Origin: Chalara sp. BL73
Lineage: Eukaryota; Ascomycota; Leotiomycetes; Helotiales
Length of the DNA: 64,000 nt
Reading direction: 5' to 3'
NCBI GenBank assembly: GCA_918026815.1
Contig: CAKJVC010000154.1
Location: forward strand, 248,001 to 312,000
Below are positions 58,305 through 64,000 of this stretch, piece by piece; positions within the stretch are counted from its first letter, which is position 1; each line of letters opens with the position of its first letter. The position numbers and the translations under genes are program-made. The notes beneath the pieces are model-generated. The model was not told where the DNA came from and did no database searches. It was given only the letters and a program-made list of their open reading frames with translations.

Positions 58305-59974
58305 TTAGAAGACATATCTGAAGTTCAAGTTCTCCCGATCCGTCAAATCGTCGAAAGCATGCACCATATTTTCGTCCGTGACCGCCGCATCCGCGTTAGC
58401 TGCCGCAACCTGGGCGGCCAGTTCGGCCTGGATCCTGTCCTTCCTTGCGTTCTCCTTGGTCAACCACCACCGCAGGAATACAATGTTAATAACTAACAGG
58501 ACGTAGCATCCCATGTGGGTGTAGAAGGCGATTCTGTATCGCGGCGCGTCCCATTTCAAGAAGACTTGGGGACCGATGGCGTTTCCGGTAGACCAAGCGA
58601 TGAAGTTCGCGGCGACAACGACCGTCTTCTTGGTCTGTCCGGCGACGTTGCGGGAAATCATAGACATGCCAAGAGTTTGTGCCGCCCAGAAGGAGAGCAC
58701 CATGTAGTAGGATGTCAGGAGGCCTGCCTTTGTGGCTGTGCTTTTGTTCTCGACGATCAGGAGGACAATGGTGCCGATGTAGGAGGGAATAACGTAGACC
58801 AGCATAACAATAAGATTCTGTTTTGTTTTGTTGACGAACCACATGCTGCTCAAGAGCACAACGATGATATATGCGCCCAAAACCATGGCAAGAAGCTGTG
58901 TCTGCAGCGTGGTGAATTTGAAGCTCTTAATAATGATGTTGGCGAAGGCACCAAGTCCACTGGTGGGTAAGGTGGTGCAAAAGGCAATCAACATGTAGCA
59001 GTACATTTGAGGGTCCTTGAAAGCTTCAACCAAGTGCTCCTTACGGAACTGCTTGTTCTGCATTCCCGTTTGGTTGCTGCGTACACGCTCAACCATAAGC
59101 TTCTTGTCTTCCTCCGAGAAACACTTGGCACGCATGGGCGAGTCAGGCATGATGAATAGGACAGCCACGCCCCACAGAACAGAGAAACAGCCGTAGGCGA
59201 TGAAAATCGCCTGCCACGACTTGAGGGGCGACGGCGGAGATTTGATTAGCGTGAAGCAGTAGGCAAGGAGACCTCCGACCATCTGCTGCGCGCCATTCAT
59301 CATGTACCAGTAGCTGACCGTGGCGGCTTGCTCTTCACGCCTGTACCACATGGAGCTGAGATATACGAAGGCGGGTTGGCAGACAGCTTCCAAAGCACCC
59401 AAGGCAGTACGGAGCGCGACGAGTCCAGCAAAATTCTTGGCTAAGGCATGCAGCGCAAGAACGGTACCCCAAAGAATGATGGAAATCCCCAGATACTTCG
59501 CAATTGGGAGTCGTTGAATAGCGAAGTTGGTGGGGTATTCGACGACCAGAATTGCAATGTAAATACATGTGGTCAGCCAACTGAACTACCGAAGTGTTAA
59601 CAAACTTTGTATGATTAGCAATGAGGAATACAAACCTCCTGGCCTTTCAAATGGGTATCCTCCTGTATTCCCATGATACTGGCAAAACTCATCGTGCCCT
59701 TGTCGATTGCCTGCAAGAAATAGGTGAAAATCATGATGCTGAGCACCCGCCTGTCCACCAGCTTCTTCAAACGCCGGTTCTCTTCGGGTGAGATGTACAC
59801 TGCCGTGCCACTGGCATATTTAGCGACTTCGCTGTCGACACGATTGTAATTCATATGATCTTTCTGCAAATCGTCGTCGCCAAGCTCGACATGCTGATCG
59901 TTGGGAGTGATCCTCACCTCTTCCGCTTTGGCATGACCATGTTGGCGGGAAGGAGAGACATTCTCGTCGGCCAT
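58305..59974 (-). CDS. MFS transporter, Dal5/allantoate-permease type
   Basis: Major-facilitator transporter of the anion:cation symporter (Dal5-like) family. Two exons, 59974-59636 and 59585-58305 (539 aa). About 75 cytosolic residues precede the first helix (IMIFTYFLQAIDKGTMSFA). Visible family blocks are GIQEDTHLKGQEFSWLTTCIYIA across the intron, EYPTN, the A-like motif GALEAVCQPAF and FWAAQTLGMSMISRNVAGQTKK. Twelve membrane segments fit the length. The GH105 gene on the other side of the shared upstream region suggests transport of unsaturated pectin disaccharides or related acids; Dal5-like carriers for such acids are plausible but not proven here. The first intron has a GTTTGT donor. 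Start MADENVSP, in context AAAATGG. Confidence 0.9.
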
Positions 59975-60276
59975 TTTGACGATGTTCTATGCTGGGAAAG
60001 GATCCCCAGAATGATAGAAACTTCCAAAGGTGCGGAGGCGATTATGCGGGGAGGAACGGTGGGCTAAGTAGCTGTTCCTTAAGTTCCCCATGTCCCCAAT
60101 CTTCCATGTCCTCCAATCTTCCAACAATATAAACTGGAGCATCGTAAAGGGTCTCCTCGTATGCTAGTTGGATTCTCGCTTTTCGGTGCAACACACGTCC
60201 GCTGCAGTGAGCTTCCATCTCGACTGGGGAGCCTCATTGTTTTTCTGGTATTCTTGGCTCATTTGGGATTCCAATA

Positions 60277-60949
60277 CACTGACTCCGGGGGTCAGTTTAG
60301 AGCTGACGTAAGCAGAGCGCCACCAAGGGTCTTGGCTGTAAACATAGGGCAACCAGCCTGTAATTATAGGGCAACCAGCCTGTAACTATAGGGCAATCAG
60401 CCTGTAAAACACAACGCGACCAGCTTGTAAAGCATAACGCGACCGGCCTGTAAAAACACAATTACAAACTTGTAGTATTAGAATTATTATTACTATTACT
60501 ACTAGTACTAGTATTGCTTTGTACAATAATTTGCGAAAAAAAGTGCTTTGTAAATACAACTGTTGCAATTAACTTTCGTTCAAAAACTTTGCAACATCAG
60601 TTACAAACTTGTAACAAAAACTACAATTTGTAAACAACTTGTAAATTTTTATTATAGCTAATAAAGTAAATAAAACATATAAAAAGTTCAATATTAAAAA
60701 CCCCAATTTTTCAAAGCTATAAATAACATTATATACAAACAGAATTATTTCAAGTTTGTAATCGCGTTGTGCTTTACAGGCTAGTCGCGTTGTGTTTTAC
60801 AGGCTGATTGCCCTATAGTTACAGGCTGGTTGCCCTATAGTTACAGGCTGGTTGCCCTATAATTACAGGCTGGTTGCCCTATGTTTACAGCCAAGACCCT
60901 TGGTGGCGCTCTGCTTACGTCAGCTCTAAACTGACCCCCGGAGTCAGTG
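60277..60949. mobile_element. 673-bp fold-back (MITE-like) element
   Basis: The ends are nearly identical inverted repeats of about 170-190 bp, starting CACTGACTCCGGGGGTCAG, with TA on both sides (60275-60276 and 60950-60951). Each arm carries a tandem unit of about 26 bases with the core GGGCAACCAGCCTGTAA: three copies on the left (the third reads GGGCAATCAGCC) and four on the right. AC-rich variants with CGCGACC follow. The middle (60460-60770) is AT-rich and non-coding. It sits between the divergent MFS and GH105 start codons. Confidence 0.9.
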
Positions 60950-61344
60950 TATTGGTACCCGCTCATTTGTTGGTTCTCTTAGGTAAGCGATATGTGCCAA
61001 GGTGATCTCTATAGTGACCTCGGGGATGCAGCTGGTTTTCTTCCTTCGCTGGTGGAATCTGCATATTGGCCAATCGCTTCTTCTCCACTCGGGTTCATGT
61101 TTTGAATATTGAACTGAGGGGTTCGCTACTCATTAAGCTTGCACTCCACGTGGGTGAAGAAGCACCGAGGCGCCAAGACGTGAGAGTGGGATGTCCGGCT
61201 GAACGACGCCCGAAACTTCCCACCAATGCCACTCACATAATATATTGACATAGCTCCGTCGACTGCACATTTTGCGCGTTGTCACCACATATAAACAAAA
61301 GCAGAAATTGTAAAAGACGCGTTCGTTCCCTAAAGAAAATCAAA

Positions 61345-62466
61345 ATGCCTCCCGTCGCGTATGAAATAGCGTCCCAAGACGTGCATAAATCGATCAAGAG
61401 CTTGGTGCATCATCTGGTGAACGACAAGGACGAAACTGGAGAGTTTTTGCTGAAATTAGAAGATGGCCGTGTGATCGACACCAAGGGTTGGGGAGGATGG
61501 GAATGGACTCACGGAATTGGTCTGTATGGCCTTTGGAAATATTATAACCTCACAGGGTCTGCCGAGATTCTGGCCATCATTGAGACGTGGTTCGAGGGAC
61601 AATTCGCTGCCGGTGGAACAACCAAGAATATCAATACCGTGGCTGTCATGCTGACACTGGCATATGTATATGAGAAGACGGGGAATCCGACATACTTGCC
61701 ATGGCTGGAAAGTTGGGCAGAATGGGTGATGTATGACCTTCCGCGGACGAAATACGGCGGTTTGTCGCATCAGACATATAACAGCATCAATGCCCAAGAG
61801 CTGTGGGACGATACCCTCATGATGAGCGTCCTACCTCTTGCGAAGATCGGCCTCCTGTTGAAGCGTCCAGAGTATGTTGAGGAGGCAAAACGGCAGTTTC
61901 TCCTCCACATCCAATACCTGTTCGACCGAAAGTCGGGTGTCTTTTTCCATGGCTGGACATTTGCAGATGGCGGACATAACTTTGCGGAAGGCCTATGGGC
62001 TCGTGGTAACTCATGGCTCACGATTGCCATACCAGAGATGCTGGAACTTTTAAATCTGCCACCTAATGACGCTTTTCGAGTGCACCTTATAAGTACCTTG
62101 GAGACTCAATGCACAGCCCTCCTTGGGTACCAGGAGTCAAGCGGCCTGTGGAGGACATTACTTGACCAGCCAATCGAGGAAGGCTCATATGTGGAAAGTT
62201 CTGCAACAGCGGGGTTTGCATATGGGATGTTAAAGGGTCTGAGGCTACGGTACATCAAGGGAGAAGAGTATAGAGAGTCGGCGATAAAAGCGGTCAAGGC
62301 AGTGCTCGGAAAGATCAGTCCAGAAGGTGAGCTATTGGATGTGAGCTTTGGGACCGCGATGGGGCACACATTACAACACTACAAAGACATTCCTCTGACA
62401 AGTATGCCCTATGGGCAAGCTATGGCGATCATGCTACTAGGGGAGTTCTTGAGAGTCTATATATGA
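61345..62466 (+). CDS. GH105 unsaturated rhamnogalacturonyl hydrolase
   Basis: Hydrolyses the unsaturated uronic-acid end left by pectin lyases from rhamnogalacturonan disaccharides (YteR/RhiN family). Single exon, 373 aa. The (alpha/alpha)6 barrel blocks are visible: WEWTHGIGLYGLWKYY (53-68), the catalytic region ELWDDTLMMSVLPLAKIG with D155/D156, FFHGWTFADG followed by WARGNSW, and the final SYVESSATAGFAYGMLKG. No signal peptide is seen, so the enzyme is probably cytosolic and needs imported substrate, which fits the divergent MFS transporter. The start at 61345 (CAAAATGCC) gives the normal family start; an upstream in-frame extension from 61279 is less likely. The upstream region is occupied by a fold-back element. 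Confidence 0.93.
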   Translation: MPPVAYEIASQDVHKSIKSLVHHLVNDKDETGEFLLKLEDGRVIDTKGWGGWEWTHGIGLYGLWKYYNLTGSAEILAIIETWFEGQFAAGGTTKNINTVAVMLTLAYVYEKTGNPTYLPWLESWAEWVMYDLPRTKYGGLSHQTYNSINAQELWDDTLMMSVLPLAKIGLLLKRPEYVEEAKRQFLLHIQYLFDRKSGVFFHGWTFADGGHNFAEGLWARGNSWLTIAIPEMLELLNLPPNDAFRVHLISTLETQCTALLGYQESSGLWRTLLDQPIEEGSYVESSATAGFAYGMLKGLRLRYIKGEEYRESAIKAVKAVLGKISPEGELLDVSFGTAMGHTLQHYKDIPLTSMPYGQAMAIMLLGEFLRVYI

Positions 62467-63711
62467 TGGAAAATAAGTGTCCATACCGAGTCAGACCGGC
62501 TGATACTTGTCGATATAGCAAATAAAAAAAGTAAAATGTCTTGCAAACAATTGGGATGCTACCGCCTTTTCTTATTTTGTACCGCGGTTCGCCTGAACGC
62601 ACGTCTCTGTGATTGGACCTGCAAACTTGGAACCGACGCGCAACCACGAATCAGCATTGATCAGCTCAGCCGCTTTTCGCACCCAGACCTGTGTTGGGCA
62701 GTAAGCATGACAGCTTTTCGTGCATTTCCCCGTTGAAATGACACCCTTACAATCTGACCAGGACGACCCAGTGCCGTGCTATATAGGGCTATCAAGGGAA
62801 ATAGCGGGGCGAAGCACCATGCTCGGCACCGGGTCGATGCTCCAAATATGACTAGTGCGGAACCAACAACAAAACGGAGGAAAAGACGAGGATCTGCAAA
62901 TCAACAAGACCGCTAAATGTCAGTTCAAGATCGGTGTGTGAAGTTGTTCTCGATGCGCCAGTGACAGCGAGTGCCACATAGCACCGTTAACATGTTCGTG
63001 TCATTCGTCATCAGGCTGAGCGATGAAAAAAAGTGCAATTTCTACTTGACATCCAAGTCCGAAGCCTGCAGCATCATCGTCATGGGATCATTGGTTAAGG
63101 AAGGGATACAGCTGATGAGTTCAAGGGGCTCTGCACACACGCAACTACCTTGAGGGTCCGCCCGTGATGTATACTTGGCGCCAAGTCTTTTTACAACATG
63201 AACTTTGGAACTTTTGTTCCTCCTCTCTATAGTGTGTGCCATACATGAGGCATAACATTGTATGTGCACCGAGAATGATCATGCGGTCACCCTTGATAAG
63301 CTGAATTTAGAGTTTCTATAGTGAGGTACTAGGCTCGTGGGTTCTTATGGAGATGATTGAAACGTCCCAGCTCGTGTGCTGCAACAACTACATAATTGCA
63401 CTTTTGAATCTCCAAGACCCGATGGCTTGTTGGTGGCTTTATGCTCCCTGAGCCGGTCCTGCACTGGGCTTTTGTCCCTGAACCTGGACAGTGGCTGCGG
63501 CGGCCTTACAATCGCATTGGTAGGATACATTTGTACTTTTCACCATGACCAATCGGTTATTTAGGTGGGATTGCCCGCCCAGGTCATACCAAGACAGACT
63601 TCATTATATTTAAAACCTATAGATATCCTAAAGTACGAAGGTATTCCCAAATTCTGATCTCACATTCATCTCATGCTTTTGCAACAAGGCACGACATACG
63701 AAGGTTAAATC
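62467..63711. other. Intergenic, no gene recognised
   Basis: Several short open frames, none with a known motif or extension. The right end, with a pyrimidine-rich stretch at about 63650-63690, should hold the promoter of the Clr5-domain gene. Confidence 0.4.
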
Positions 63712-64000
63712 ATGGATACGCAAAATCGGCTTCCGATTTCAGCCTCGCGGAAGCGCCACCTATCCCCAGAAGAATGGGAGAAGCTCAGACCAGTCATAGA
63801 GGACTTGTACATTAGAAAGAGTCTCAGGTTCAAAGACGTGGTAACTATCCTTCGTGATGAACACGGAGTTCAGCTAAGGCAAGTTATGTTGACTTCTATC
63901 GAGCATCTGCCTAATTCTCACCTCTAGTAAGCGGCAATTTGATTATAAGATAGAACTGTGGAAATTGAAGAAAAACGCTAGCACCAGCGAGCGACGCAAG
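63712..64000 (+). CDS. Clr5-domain protein, 5' part (cut by window end)
   Basis: N-terminal Clr5 domain of a fungal protein family often joined to ankyrin or TPR repeats and thought to act in transcription or regulation. The first exon is 63712-63878 and the second runs from 63928 past the window end. The joined sequence shows the Clr5 signature: PEEWEKLRPVIEDLYI, RFKDVVTILRDEHGVQL, then SKRQFDYKIELWKLKKN after the intron. The intron 63879-63927 has a GC donor (AAG/GCAAGT) and a TAG acceptor; without it the frame stops at once. The domain is complete within the window, but the rest of the protein and any repeats lie outside. Confidence 0.85.

Overview
The window is a piece of nuclear genome from a filamentous ascomycete (Pezizomycotina). 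The evidence is short introns (about 45-75 nt) with GT..AG ends and CTRAY-like branch points, and protein families typical of these fungi: a HET-domain protein, VTC4 polyphosphate polymerase, a Clr5-domain protein, a DUF7580-type protein and a Dal5-like transporter. The class cannot be fixed from the sequence alone. All gene models below were joined by hand from splice signals and reading-frame continuity; none has transcript support.

Left part (0-27 kb), mostly ordinary genes: a six-exon short-chain dehydrogenase (312-1350, -), a decayed patatin-like phospholipase copy (2345-2815), VTC4 (3937-6510, -) head-to-head with the diphthamide gene DPH4 (7027-7551, +), an M1 aminopeptidase (about 8766/9170-11900, +), a stand-alone adenylation enzyme (12606-14537, -), a 4-kb stretch without genes, an unidentified protein with two CxxC knuckles (18670-21027, +), a CorA/MNR2-type Mg2+ transporter (21717-24445, +), a tRNA-like gene (24727-24800) and an amidohydrolase-like gene (25739-26796, +).

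Middle part (27-53.5 kb), accessory and recognition-like: a 411-aa protein with a hydrophobic Gly/Ala-rich N-terminus and three Cys/His modules; an Hsp70-like gene head-to-head with a coiled-coil gene; a HET-domain gene head-to-head with an SRPK-like kinase; and a DUF7580-type gene head-to-head with a 2129-aa mosaic protein. The mosaic joins C2H2 fingers, a FYVE-like finger, a UBX-like domain, a receiver domain without its phospho-acceptor, a DEP domain of the IML1/DEPDC5 kind and a DUF8035-like tail. These pairs are separated by long stretches that are AT-rich or without genes, including a probable 716-bp degenerate element near 41.1-41.9 kb. The three head-to-head pairs and the mosaic gene are the best candidates for something undescribed.

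Right part (53.5-64 kb), mobile DNA and plant cell-wall use: a 2.7-kb element bounded by perfect 47-bp inverted repeats contains an intronless GNAT acetyltransferase gene and a nested 0.43-kb MITE. A Dal5-like MFS transporter (58305-59974, -) and a GH105 unsaturated rhamnogalacturonyl hydrolase (61345-62466, +) are divergent and probably work together on pectin fragments. A 673-bp fold-back element sits in their shared upstream region. The window ends inside a Clr5-domain gene (from 63712).
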